DNA of 64,000 nucleotides. Source: CAVSUR01 sp963846005. GTDB lineage: Bacteria; Actinomycetota; Actinomycetes; Streptosporangiales; Streptosporangiaceae. A program made the position numbers and the translations under genes. The DNA is taken from NCBI GenBank assembly GCA_963846005.1, contig CAWJUH010000007.1, positions 682,001 through 746,000 of the forward strand. The letters run 5' to 3'. The notes beneath the pieces were generated by a model. That model was not told where the DNA came from and made no database searches. It worked only from the letters and a program-made list of their open reading frames with translations. Positions 17,083 to 25,343 of the stretch are shown here, in pieces. Position 1 is the stretch's first letter. Each line of letters starts with the position of its first letter.

Positions 17083-17864
17083 CGGCCGGGGCGCAGCAGG
17101 CGCCGCGCGCCGGGGCCCGCCTGCGCGCGCAGGTCGTGGTCATCGCCAAGGAACCAGTGCCCGGCCGGGTCAAGACCAGGCTGACCCCGCCGTTCACCCC
17201 GCAGCAGGCGGCGGGGCTCGCGGCGGCGGCCCTGGCCGACACGCTGGCCACGGCCGCGTCCGTCCCCGCGGTCCGGCATGTGCTCGCGCTGGACGGGACG
17301 GCCGGAGCCTGGCTGCCGTCGGGCTTTGACGTCATCGCCCAGCCGGGCGGCGGCCTGGACGAGCGGCTGGCCGCCGCGTTCGGGCAGGCGTACGCTGCAC
17401 TGCCCGTCCCGGTGGTCCTGATCGGCATGGACACTCCCCAGGTGAGCCGCGGGCTGCTGGCGGCCGCGATCCGCCCGCTGGCGCGCGGCACGGCCGACGC
17501 CGTATTCGGGCCAGCGGCTGACGGGGGTTTCTGGCTGCTCGGGCTGCGATGCCCTGATCCCTCGCTGCTGCTGGGCGTGCCCATGTCGACGGCCGGTACC
17601 GGCGCAGCGCAGCGAGCCCGGCTCACCGGGGCCGGGCTGCGGGTGCGCGAGCTGCCAGTGCGCACCGACGTGGACGACGCGGCGACCGCGCGCGCCGTGG
17701 CCGCGCAGATACCGCGCAGCCGCTTCGCCGCATCCCTGCGGCCCATGCTGGCCGGGCTGGGACAGCCCGGGACCGGCGCTGGCCCGGCTGTCCCGGTGCG
17801 GGCCAGCGAGCCCAGGCCCGCGCCTTACGAGTGTGTTACCGCACCGGCCGGGTACCCCCGGTGA
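17079..17864 (+). CDS. DUF2064/TIGR04282-type nucleotidyl- or glycosyltransferase-like protein
   Basis: A 261-residue protein. The opening VVVIAKEPVPGRVKTRLTPP is the pyrophosphorylase-like nucleotide-binding loop of the DUF2064 family. LIGMDTPQVS near 117 and FGPAADGGFWLLGL near 145 are its other hallmarks. The family is related to nucleotidyltransferases and is often fused to or adjacent to GT2 enzymes, as here (ATGA overlap). The biochemical role is unproven. Regulon motif copy C lies inside the last codons and serves the next gene. Confidence 0.85.
   Translation: MTAGAQQAPRAGARLRAQVVVIAKEPVPGRVKTRLTPPFTPQQAAGLAAAALADTLATAASVPAVRHVLALDGTAGAWLPSGFDVIAQPGGGLDERLAAAFGQAYAALPVPVVLIGMDTPQVSRGLLAAAIRPLARGTADAVFGPAADGGFWLLGLRCPDPSLLLGVPMSTAGTGAAQRARLTGAGLRVRELPVRTDVDDAATARAVAAQIPRSRFAASLRPMLAGLGQPGTGAGPAVPVRASEPRPAPYECVTAPAGYPR
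17824..17841 (+). promoter_or_regulatory. regulon motif copy C
   Basis: CTTACGAGTGTGTTACCG: two TTAC elements at 11-bp spacing, inside the 3' end of the DUF2064 gene and 52 bases before the molybdopterin oxidoreductase start, in the same orientation. A conserved non-coding motif inside a coding tail suggests an internal promoter. Confidence 0.5.
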
Positions 17865-17892
17865 ACCGGGGCGGATGGTTGGCTGCCTGATC

Positions 17893-19290
17893 ATGGCCAG
17901 AAAAGGAGCGGCGGCCCGCCGGGCGCGGCACGCCGCCATCGGCATCGCCCGCGGCGCGCGGCACGCCGCCGCCGGGGCGGTGCACCGGGCTGGTCCGATC
18001 GTGCGCCGTTCTGCCGTCGCGGCCCGCGCCGCCGCGGTCCGCCAGCCACCGGGGCCGTTCCGGCCCGGTTTCTGGCGCAGCCCGCTGCGCGGCCGGTGGC
18101 TGACCTCAATGCTGGGCCTGGTGCTGCTGGCGGGCCTGCCTGTCCTCGCGATCACGGGCCTGCTGTCCTACGCGTCCTACAACCCGCGGCTGCACGGCAA
18201 CGACGAGACTCCCGGCGGGCCGCTGCTGAAGTTCTTCCTGTTCTCCTGGCCCGCCGACCCGGCGTGGCTGTACCGGGTGAACCAGGGCGTGCACGTCACC
18301 CTGGGCCTGGCGCTGGTGCCCTTCGTGCTGGCCAAACTCTGGTCGGTACTGCCGAAGCTGTTCACCTGGCCGCCGGTGCGGTCACCGGCCGACGCGCTGG
18401 AGCGGCTCAGCCTCATCATGGTCGTCGGCGGCGTGCTGTTCGAGTTCGGCACCGGCATTCTCAACATTCAGGACTATTACGTCTTCCCGTTCTCCTTCTA
18501 CACCGCGCATCTCTACGGGGCCTGGGTTTTCATCGCCGGCCTGGTTATCCATATAGGCCTGAAGTTCCCGAAGATGGTCGCCGGGCTCCGCTCGCGCAGC
18601 CTGCGCCGGGAGCTGCGCACGCCGCTAGCCGCGACGGAGCCCGAGGCGCCCGATCCGGACGGCCTCCGGGCCGCTCATCCGGCGCCGCCGACCGTGTCGC
18701 GCCGGGGCCTGCTGCTGGCCGTCGGCGGAGCGTCACTGACCCTGACCGGGCTCGCGGTCGGCCAGTCGATTGGCGGCTGGACTCGCCGGACCGCGCTGTT
18801 CGCCCCCCGCGGCCGGTCCGCAGTCGGGCCGTTGCCGGTCAACCATACGGCGGCGGCGGCCCGGATCACCGCCGCGGACACCGGGCCCCGCTTCCGGCTG
18901 GTGGTACGGGGCCGGCGGACGGTGTCGCTGACCCGGCACCAGCTCATGGCGCTGCCGCAGCAGACCGCGGTGCTGCCGCTGTCCTGCGTCGAGGGATGGT
19001 CCTACTCGGCCGAGTGGACCGGCGTGCAGCTGACCGAGCTGGCCCGGCTGGCCGGCATCACCCAGCCGGCTACCGCCCTGGTGGAGTCGATGCAGCAGGC
19101 AGGCGCGTTCCGCAGCACCACGCTGTCGGCGGGCCAGGTCAGCGACCCGCGGTCCATGCTGGCGCTGTGTCTCGACGGCGCGGACCTGACGCCCGACCAC
19201 GGTTATCCGGCCCGCACGATCATCCCGGCCGCGCCGGGCGTGCACAACACCAAGTGGGTTAACCAGATCACTTTCGTGGCGGTGGAGTGA
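17893..19290 (+). CDS. membrane cytochrome b-like/sulfite oxidase-type molybdopterin oxidoreductase fusion
   Basis: About 465 residues. The N-terminal half has a basic leader, then four membrane helices with histidines suited to haem b ligation (VNQGVHVTLGL, YTAHLYGAW, GLVIHIGLKFPKM). A Tat-like SRRGLLLAVGG precedes another hydrophobic segment near 265. The C-terminal half is the SUOX/MsrP-like molybdopterin domain with LSCVEGWSYSAEWTGVQL, whose Cys would ligand molybdenum, and ends HNTKWVNQITF. It would pass electrons between the membrane and an extracytoplasmic substrate. The ATG at 17893 is preferred; 17875 is possible. Its stop overlaps the next start (GTGA). Confidence 0.86.
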   Translation: MARKGAAARRARHAAIGIARGARHAAAGAVHRAGPIVRRSAVAARAAAVRQPPGPFRPGFWRSPLRGRWLTSMLGLVLLAGLPVLAITGLLSYASYNPRLHGNDETPGGPLLKFFLFSWPADPAWLYRVNQGVHVTLGLALVPFVLAKLWSVLPKLFTWPPVRSPADALERLSLIMVVGGVLFEFGTGILNIQDYYVFPFSFYTAHLYGAWVFIAGLVIHIGLKFPKMVAGLRSRSLRRELRTPLAATEPEAPDPDGLRAAHPAPPTVSRRGLLLAVGGASLTLTGLAVGQSIGGWTRRTALFAPRGRSAVGPLPVNHTAAAARITAADTGPRFRLVVRGRRTVSLTRHQLMALPQQTAVLPLSCVEGWSYSAEWTGVQLTELARLAGITQPATALVESMQQAGAFRSTTLSAGQVSDPRSMLALCLDGADLTPDHGYPARTIIPAAPGVHNTKWVNQITFVAVE

Positions 19291-19922
19291 GTTCCGCGCG
19301 CGGCCCGGCGCGCTCGCCGGGAGCGGCACTCAAGTCCCTGAGCGCCCTGAGCCGCAGGATCTGGGGCTGGTACGGCGCCCGGCCGCTGCACCTGCTCTCG
19401 CTGCTGGCCGCCTTCGCGCTCGCCGGTTACGCCGTACAGGCGGTGGTCGCGGCCCAGCAGTGGCGCGGATTCGCCATCTGGTTCGCGGTCGCCATCATCG
19501 GGCACGACCTGCTGCTGTTCCCGCTGTACTCGCTGGCCGACCTGTCGGTGCGCCGCCTGCTGCCCGGCCGGGCCAGCCGGGCCGGCCGCGCCGCCCGGGG
19601 CGGCAGAGCGCCTGCCGGCGCGGCCGCGCCCGGCCCGCCGCTGGTGCCGGTGATCAACTACATCCGGGTGCCCGCCGGGTTCGCGCTGCTGATCCTGCTG
19701 GTGTGGTTCCCGCTGATCCTCGGCCTGTCCGCGGTTACCTACCGGCGCGCCAGCGGGCTGACCACCGAGCCTTACCTGTGGCGCTGGCTGGCCGTCACCG
19801 GGGTAATGTTCGCGCTGTCCGCGGCCAGCTACGCACTGGCCCTGCGTCGTGCGTCAGCGCGGGCCCTCCGGGCGGCGGCCAGCGCCTGCCGGAACCGGCC
19901 CGGCGAAACGACCGTACTGTGA
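19287..19922 (+). CDS. four-helix integral membrane protein, unknown function
   Basis: 211 residues with about four hydrophobic helices (LHLLSLLAAFALAGYAVQAVV, GFAIWFAVAIIGHDLLLFPLY, GFALLILLVWFPLILGLSAV, VTGVMFALSAASYALAL) and a basic Ala/Gly/Arg loop. GTG 19287 overlaps the oxidoreductase stop, so they are co-translated. A role as membrane partner of the molybdoenzyme is inference from this coupling. Confidence 0.8.
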   Translation: MSSARGPARSPGAALKSLSALSRRIWGWYGARPLHLLSLLAAFALAGYAVQAVVAAQQWRGFAIWFAVAIIGHDLLLFPLYSLADLSVRRLLPGRASRAGRAARGGRAPAGAAAPGPPLVPVINYIRVPAGFALLILLVWFPLILGLSAVTYRRASGLTTEPYLWRWLAVTGVMFALSAASYALALRRASARALRAAASACRNRPGETTVL

Positions 19923-19955
19923 TGTGATGACGGCCTGCGCGATTGACCCCGCCAG

Positions 19956-21086
19956 ATGAGCGTCGTGACCCGGCAGGCACGGTGGCGCTGGGCCGCGGTG
20001 ACCGGCGCCGTCGCCGTGCTGGCCGCGCTGCCGTCGGCCATCGCCGCGCTGCCCGCGGCCGGCTCCGCGATCAGCGCGCAGGCACTGCGCGCCCGCATCA
20101 TGGCCTCGGCGCGGCTGCCCTACCAGGGCTATGCCGAGAGCACGGCCGGGCTGGCGCTGCCGGACCTGCCGGCCCTGCAATCCGTGGTCCGGCTGCTGGA
20201 CGGGACCACCGACCAGTACGCCTGGTACCGGTCTCCGGGCCACTGGCGCTCGCAGCAGTTCACCGCCGCCGGCGAGGAGGACATCTACCAGGTCGGGCCC
20301 GCGACCTACCAGTGGATCTACGCCTACGACTTGTTCACCCGCACGACCGGGCCCCAGCCAGTCCGGCTGCCGCGGGCTCCCGACTTGCTGCCACCGGAGC
20401 TGGCCCGCCGGCTGCTGGGCCTGGCCACGGCCGCCGACCACGTCTCCCGGCTGCCGTCGGCCCGGGTGGCCGGCCTCGACGCGGCCGGCTTGCGGCTGAC
20501 CGTCAGCAGCCCGGCCACGACGGTAGGCGCCGTCGACGTCTGGGCCGATCCCGCCGACGGCCTGCCGGTCAGAGTGCAGGTCTTCGCCCGGGGTGCGGCC
20601 CTGCCCATCCTGACCACGAGCTTCCTGCAGCTGAGCCAGGGCCGTCCGGCCATGTCGGTGGTGCTCCCGCATCCGGCGCCGGGCATCGACGTCGCGCCGG
20701 CCCGGCTGGCCGTGCTGCATGGCGTCCTCAATGGCCACGGCTTCCCGTTCCCGCCGCAGCTCGCCGGGCTCGACCGTGACACCCCTCCAGCCGGCCTGTT
20801 CGGCCTGGCTCCCTACGGATCGGGGTTCTCGAAGATCATCCTGGCGCCGCTGCCGGGCCGGGCGGGCGCCGAGGCCGTCAGCGCCGCCGCCGCCGCCGGC
20901 GCCAAGGTGTTCCCGCTGGGCGGCGGTCCGACCGGCGTCCTGGTCCGCACGCCGCTGCTGACCGTCCTGCTGGTCATCGCGCGTTACCACCACCTGACCT
21001 TCCTGTTCACCGGAGCCGTCAGGCCCGCTGTGCTGGAACGCGCCGCCCGGGATATGTTCGCGTACTTCGAGGCCGGCCCGCGATGA
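19956..21086 (+). CDS. secreted LolA/RseB-like protein
   Basis: 376 residues. The N-terminal signal sequence (WAAVTGAVAVLAALPSAIAALPAAG) is followed by a beta-rich domain with YQGYAESTAGLALPDLP and WYRSPGHWRSQQF, resembling the MucB/RseB/LolA half-barrel fold of sigma-regulatory and lipid-binding proteins. The stop overlaps the ABC ATPase start (ATGA), so it is coupled to an exporter. It may bind a lipid or glycolipid outside the membrane. The fold assignment is by pattern and is only moderately sure. Confidence 0.7.
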   Translation: MSVVTRQARWRWAAVTGAVAVLAALPSAIAALPAAGSAISAQALRARIMASARLPYQGYAESTAGLALPDLPALQSVVRLLDGTTDQYAWYRSPGHWRSQQFTAAGEEDIYQVGPATYQWIYAYDLFTRTTGPQPVRLPRAPDLLPPELARRLLGLATAADHVSRLPSARVAGLDAAGLRLTVSSPATTVGAVDVWADPADGLPVRVQVFARGAALPILTTSFLQLSQGRPAMSVVLPHPAPGIDVAPARLAVLHGVLNGHGFPFPPQLAGLDRDTPPAGLFGLAPYGSGFSKIILAPLPGRAGAEAVSAAAAAGAKVFPLGGGPTGVLVRTPLLTVLLVIARYHHLTFLFTGAVRPAVLERAARDMFAYFEAGPR

Positions 21087-22066
21087 TCACCACTCGGTCG
21101 CTGACCAAGAGGTTCGGCCGTTTCCTCGCCGTGGACCAGATCGACCTGGAGGTGCGCGAGGGCGACCGGTACGGCTTCCTCGGGCCCAACGGCTCGGGCA
21201 AGACCACCGCGATCCGGATGCTGCTCGGCCTGGTCTACGCGACCAGCGGCGAGATCGAGATCATGGGCCAGCCCATGCCGGGCCAGGCCGCGGAGGTGTT
21301 GCCGTCCATCGGCTCGCTGGTGGAGGGCCCGTCCTCGTACGGGCACCTGTCCGGCCGGGCCAATCTCGGCCTGCTGGACGCCGCCGGCCCGGCCGGGCGG
21401 CGCCGGGACCGGCGGCGCCGGATCAACGACGTCCTGGAGCAGGTCGGACTGGCCGGAATCGACAACCGGGCGGTCAAGAAGTACTCGCTCGGGATGCGCC
21501 AGCGGCTGGGACTGGCCGCGGCCCTGCTGCGCGGCCCCCGGCTGCTGATCCTCGACGAGCCGGCCAACGGCCTCGATCCGCAGGGCATCGCGGAGATGCG
21601 CGACCTGCTGGCCGGCCTGGCCGCCGCCGGCACCACCATCTTCTTGTCCAGCCACCAGCTGGCCGAGGTGGAACAGCTCTGCACCCGCGTGGGCGTGCTG
21701 AACCAGGGCCGCCTGGTCCTGCAGGAAGATCTCGACGTGCTGCGGGCGCCCACCGGCCAGGTGCTGGTCCGCACCCCCGACCCCGGCCGCGCGGCGGAAC
21801 TGGCCGGCCAGGTCATCCGCCGGGACGGCGAGCGGCTGATCGTGGCCGCTGCCGACGCCGCGGCCCTCAACGAGCGGCTCGTCGCGGCCGGGGTGCGCGT
21901 CACCGAGATCGGCCCGGTCCGGCGCACGCTGGAGGAAACCGTGCTCGCGGTGACGAGCCCGGGTTCCGACCGGGTCGACCTCGCCGCTCGTCCTGGCCGC
22001 AGCCCGGCCGGCCCGGGTGCCGCGGACGCGGACGTCAGCCCGGCGGAAGGCGGTGCGTCGCGGTGA
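21083..22066 (+). CDS. ABC transporter ATP-binding protein
   Basis: 327 residues. Walker A is GPNGSGKTT (near 35), the ABC signature is YSLGMRQRLGLAAAL (near 134), Walker B LLILDEPANGLDP (near 154) and the switch His in FLSSHQLAEVE. The C-terminal extension with VRRTLEETVLAVT is typical of CcmA/NatA-like exporter ATPases. It overlaps both neighbours and pairs with the permease downstream. Confidence 0.95.
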   Translation: MITTRSLTKRFGRFLAVDQIDLEVREGDRYGFLGPNGSGKTTAIRMLLGLVYATSGEIEIMGQPMPGQAAEVLPSIGSLVEGPSSYGHLSGRANLGLLDAAGPAGRRRDRRRRINDVLEQVGLAGIDNRAVKKYSLGMRQRLGLAAALLRGPRLLILDEPANGLDPQGIAEMRDLLAGLAAAGTTIFLSSHQLAEVEQLCTRVGVLNQGRLVLQEDLDVLRAPTGQVLVRTPDPGRAAELAGQVIRRDGERLIVAAADAAALNERLVAAGVRVTEIGPVRRTLEETVLAVTSPGSDRVDLAARPGRSPAGPGAADADVSPAEGGASR

Positions 22067-22911
22067 TCCGGGTCGAACTGGTCAAACTGGCCCGGCGGCC
22101 GAGGAGCTGGATCAGCGTGGGCCTGCTGTGCGGGCTGCCCGTGGTGGTCGCGGTGTTCGTCGCGGTCACCCACCTCGCCCCGCCGCCCGGCCAGGGGCCC
22201 GCCCTGCTGTCGGCGGTGCTCGCCAGCGGGTCGCTGTACCCGGCGGCGGCCCTGGCCATCGTGCTGCCGATCTTCCTGCCGATCGCGGTCGCGGTCGTGG
22301 GCGGGGACTCCATCGCCGGGGAGGCAGGCTCGGGCATGCTCAGGTACCTGCTGACCCGCCCGGTCGGCCGGACCCGGCTGCTGGTCGCCAAGCTCGTCGC
22401 CCTGATCGTCTACGTCCTGGCCGCGGTCATCCTGGTCGCGCTCACCGCGTACGCGACGGGCACCCTGCTGTTCGGCTCGGAGCCGGTCGCGTCCATCCGG
22501 GGCGGCGGCCTGTCCGCCACCAGCGTCGCGGCGTCATCGCTCTCGGGGTCCGCGATGACGCCGGTCCAGCTGCTGCTGCGCATCCTCGGCGCGGTGGCCT
22601 TCATCGCCGTGTCCATGCTGGGTGTCGGGGCGATCGCGCTGTTCTTGTCGACCGTCACCGACTCCTCCCTCGGTGCAGCCCTCGGCGCGCTGGCCGTCCT
22701 GATCACGAGCGAGGTGCTGGTGACCCTGAACTCGGCCTCGGCGATCAGCCCCTACCTGCCGACCCGGTACTGGCTGGCCTGGATCGACTTCTTCCGCCAG
22801 CCGGTCCTGTGGCGCAACATCGACCGAGGGTTCGCCGTGCAGGGGGTCTACGTCGCGATCTTCCTGGCCGCCTCCTGGGCGCATTTCGCGACCAAGGACA
22901 TCACCAGCTGA
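22063..22911 (+). CDS. ABC transporter permease
   Basis: 282 residues with six predicted membrane helices. It starts IRVELVKLARRPRSW, the ABC-2 permease N-terminus, and contains GEAGSGMLRYLLTRPVGR, the conserved cytoplasmic coupling loop. GTG 22063 overlaps the ATPase stop. It is probably the last gene of the operon beginning near 17893. The substrate is unknown. Confidence 0.92.
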   Translation: MIRVELVKLARRPRSWISVGLLCGLPVVVAVFVAVTHLAPPPGQGPALLSAVLASGSLYPAAALAIVLPIFLPIAVAVVGGDSIAGEAGSGMLRYLLTRPVGRTRLLVAKLVALIVYVLAAVILVALTAYATGTLLFGSEPVASIRGGGLSATSVAASSLSGSAMTPVQLLLRILGAVAFIAVSMLGVGAIALFLSTVTDSSLGAALGALAVLITSEVLVTLNSASAISPYLPTRYWLAWIDFFRQPVLWRNIDRGFAVQGVYVAIFLAASWAHFATKDITS

Positions 22912-22960
22912 CCGGGGCCGGCCTGGCGGCCGCCGCGCCCAGCGGCAGGCGGGCGTGGGG

Positions 22961-23752
22961 TCAGCAATCACCGGGTGTCGGGCGCCGGAGCGGTCCCGGG
23001 CCGATCGCGCGCAGCACGATCGCGGTCACCGCCGGGCTGGCGGGCAGCTGTGAGTGGCTGACCCGCTGGCGCGGGCAGACCGACTGGAGCGGCACATCGA
23101 TGGCGCCGGCCAGCCGGGCGGAATCCGGCGGGGTGACGGTCTTGTCGCCGGTGGTCCACAGCGACAGCCACCGCAGCCCGGCCGGCGCGCGCGCGGCCAG
23201 GCCGGCGAGCAGGCTGCTGCCGGGGACGAGCTGGTGGCAGGCGGCCGGGCAGGCGTCGGGGGCCAGTTCCGCGGCCGCAGCCGCGAGCGACGTCCCGTGG
23301 AACGGCGATCCGAGCGTGACCACCCGCCGTGCCTTGCGGTTCCCGCCATCAGCCCGGGCCCACAGCAGGGTGGCGACGCCGCCGGCCGAGTAGCCCACCA
23401 CGTCGACCGACGGGGCCCCGCCGCGCAGCGCGCGGGTGACCGCGGCATTGAGGACGGCCGCGTCTGCGATCAGGCTGCCGGTGCCGTTGCCGGGCAGGTG
23501 CACCACGATGGCGGCGCGGCCGGTGACCCGTATCCGGCCCGCCAGCACCGACAGGGCCTGGGTGCTGCCCCCGTAACCGGGAACCAGCAGCACCGGTCCC
23601 GGCCGGTCCTGAGCCGGGTAGCCGCCCGGCGGCGCCGCGCCTGCCCGGCTGACCAGCGCCAGCACGGCCGCTGCCGAACCGGTGGCCACGGCCAGCACCG
23701 CGAGCACAGCGACGAATGCCTTGCGTCGGGGGGACAGGCTGGCGAGCAACAC
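22961..23752 (-). CDS. secreted alpha/beta-hydrolase (lipase class 2-like)
   Basis: 263 residues. It has a signal peptide (RRKAFVAVLAVLAVATGSAAAVLALV), then VLLVPGYGG (oxyanion side) near 55 and the nucleophile elbow VVGYSAGGVATLLWARADGG near 120. LGSPFHGT is next, with a catalytic Asp probably in TTGDKTVTPPDS and a terminal His in SHSQLPASP. GTG 23752 is chosen for its GGAAGGG six bases upstream; longer frames to 23812 lack one. It resembles triacylglycerol lipases/esterases. It converges on the ABC permease. Confidence 0.85.
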   Translation of the reverse strand: MLLASLSPRRKAFVAVLAVLAVATGSAAAVLALVSRAGAAPPGGYPAQDRPGPVLLVPGYGGSTQALSVLAGRIRVTGRAAIVVHLPGNGTGSLIADAAVLNAAVTRALRGGAPSVDVVGYSAGGVATLLWARADGGNRKARRVVTLGSPFHGTSLAAAAAELAPDACPAACHQLVPGSSLLAGLAARAPAGLRWLSLWTTGDKTVTPPDSARLAGAIDVPLQSVCPRQRVSHSQLPASPAVTAIVLRAIGPGPLRRPTPGDC

Positions 23753-23872
23753 GACAGTCCCTTCCCCGCCGGCGCACGCCGAACCAGACATTCTCGGCAG
23801 GCCTGGTTCCACGCTGATGTTCCTGCGGCATAGCGATCTGCGGGCCGGGACTGCTGTTGCCAGGTGGAATGC

Positions 23873-24799
23873 TCAAGGCGCCTTGACGCATGGCTCTGCG
23901 CCGGGCTGGCCGTTCACGGCATTGGCTGTGGCCTCGCGGCGGTCGGCGATCGTGAAGTAGAGCACCGATGATCCGACGAGGGCCGCTCCGAAGGCGTCCC
24001 GGCTCGTCACCCCTTCACGGAGCAAGATCACTGCGCTTACGACACCAAATACCGGGATGAGATTAAGCACGATGGCCGCGCGCCCGGCATCGACCTGAAC
24101 GATCACCGTATTGAACAGCAGGAAACTGGCGCCGAAGCCTGCGGCGCCGACGAGCACGGCGATCAGCCAGAAGCGAGGCGCCACCGGCACGGTCCCGGCC
24201 CCGGCCGTCCAGCGGGCGATGGTCACCAGCAAGGACACCGTCGTTGCCGCCGTGAACTGCCAGGCGGTCAGCGAGAGGGCATCCGAGCCGTCATCGAAGC
24301 GCTTGGCGACAATCGTGTACAGGCTCGCGCTGAGCACGCCGCCCGCCACCAGCAGGTCACCGGCCGCTGAGCTGCGGCCTGCGCCTGCGCCGGCCAGCAC
24401 CGCCAGGCCTGCCAGCGCGGCCGTGACCGCGGCGATGGCTGGCCGGGTGATCGACTCCTTGAGCAGCACGGCCGCCAGCATTACCACCAGCCCGGATTCG
24501 AGGCCGTTGATCATGGCCCCGTGCACCGCGCTGGTCAACGACAATCCGAAGGTGTCGCCCAGGTAGGCCAGGGCCGGCTCCAGCAGTCCCAGCAGGACGG
24601 GAAGCCACCAGGACCCGGGCGGACGGTAACCGCGGATCAGCAGGGCAGCCCACAAAACGCCCGCCCCCGCCACCAGCTCGACACTCAGCAGCGTCACCGG
24701 GTCGAAACCGCCCAAGGCATATTTCGTCCCGGTGACCGCCACCCCCCACAACCCGGCCGCAGCCAGCAGGGCGGCAGTCGGACTGCGCAAGCTGGCCAC
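23873..24799 (-). CDS. DMT-family (EamA) transporter
   Basis: 308 residues with ten hydrophobic helices in two EamA repeats. The first repeat has LLAAAGLWGVAVTGTKYAL and LAYLGDTFGLSLTSAVHGA; the second has GFGASFLLFNTVIVQV and LIPVFGVVSAVILL. This is a likely metabolite exporter. Start GTG 24799 gives the usual family length. The open frame to 25117 upstream reads as non-homologous, arginine/proline-rich sequence. Confidence 0.88.
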   Translation of the reverse strand: MASLRSPTAALLAAAGLWGVAVTGTKYALGGFDPVTLLSVELVAGAGVLWAALLIRGYRPPGSWWLPVLLGLLEPALAYLGDTFGLSLTSAVHGAMINGLESGLVVMLAAVLLKESITRPAIAAVTAALAGLAVLAGAGAGRSSAAGDLLVAGGVLSASLYTIVAKRFDDGSDALSLTAWQFTAATTVSLLVTIARWTAGAGTVPVAPRFWLIAVLVGAAGFGASFLLFNTVIVQVDAGRAAIVLNLIPVFGVVSAVILLREGVTSRDAFGAALVGSSVLYFTIADRREATANAVNGQPGAEPCVKAP

Positions 24800-25343
24800 C
24801 TTAGGCCCGCCGTCCGGGCCCGGCCTGCTGGCTGCAGCAACAGGACCCGCCGCGGTGACAAGCCCCGGCCCGGCCGCCCGGCCGGGACGCCAGGCTAGGC
24901 ATCCGGGCCTCACCGCGTCGCAGCATCCAGGCCCCGGACGATGAAACGGCCATGCGCAACACCACGACGCTCCTCGGTCACAAGATCGATTCATGGTGAC
25001 CGTAGGCAGGCCGGGCCCCGGCGCGAATCGGCAGGTGTTACCTATCTTCCGGCGGGAGGTACCCGGTTTATGGCTGGCGCCGCGACGCGAACGTAGCGTC
25101 CACAGCTCGGCCAGCACCGCCCGGCCGGCCCCGGCTCGAAAGATGGGTGTGGGGCGCCCGCAATCTAGGGGGATGGCTCCGTTGCAGCCGCGTAGTCGCC
25201 GTTCTTACGCTCGAGCTGCCCGGCCGGCCACTACCCGAGGAAGACGCAGTTACCTGGTATCTGCACCTGACCGGCCCGCCGCGGCCGGCCGCTGCGGGCG
25301 GCAGCGTGTGCACATTCGATCTAGCCGAGAGAAGATCCTGAAT
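24800..25343. other. 544-base intergenic region
   Basis: Between the divergent DMT transporter and LuxR-type regulator genes. Frames are open on both strands but read as low-complexity sequence without recognisable homology, and no strong ribosome binding site leads them. GGCCGGCC-rich stretches occur, but no clear operator or hairpin. Confidence 0.4.

Noticed and set aside
25200..25217. A fifth regulon motif (CTTACGCTCG...)
   Set aside because: Only the CTTACG half matches; the second half-site is missing at the 11-bp spacing.
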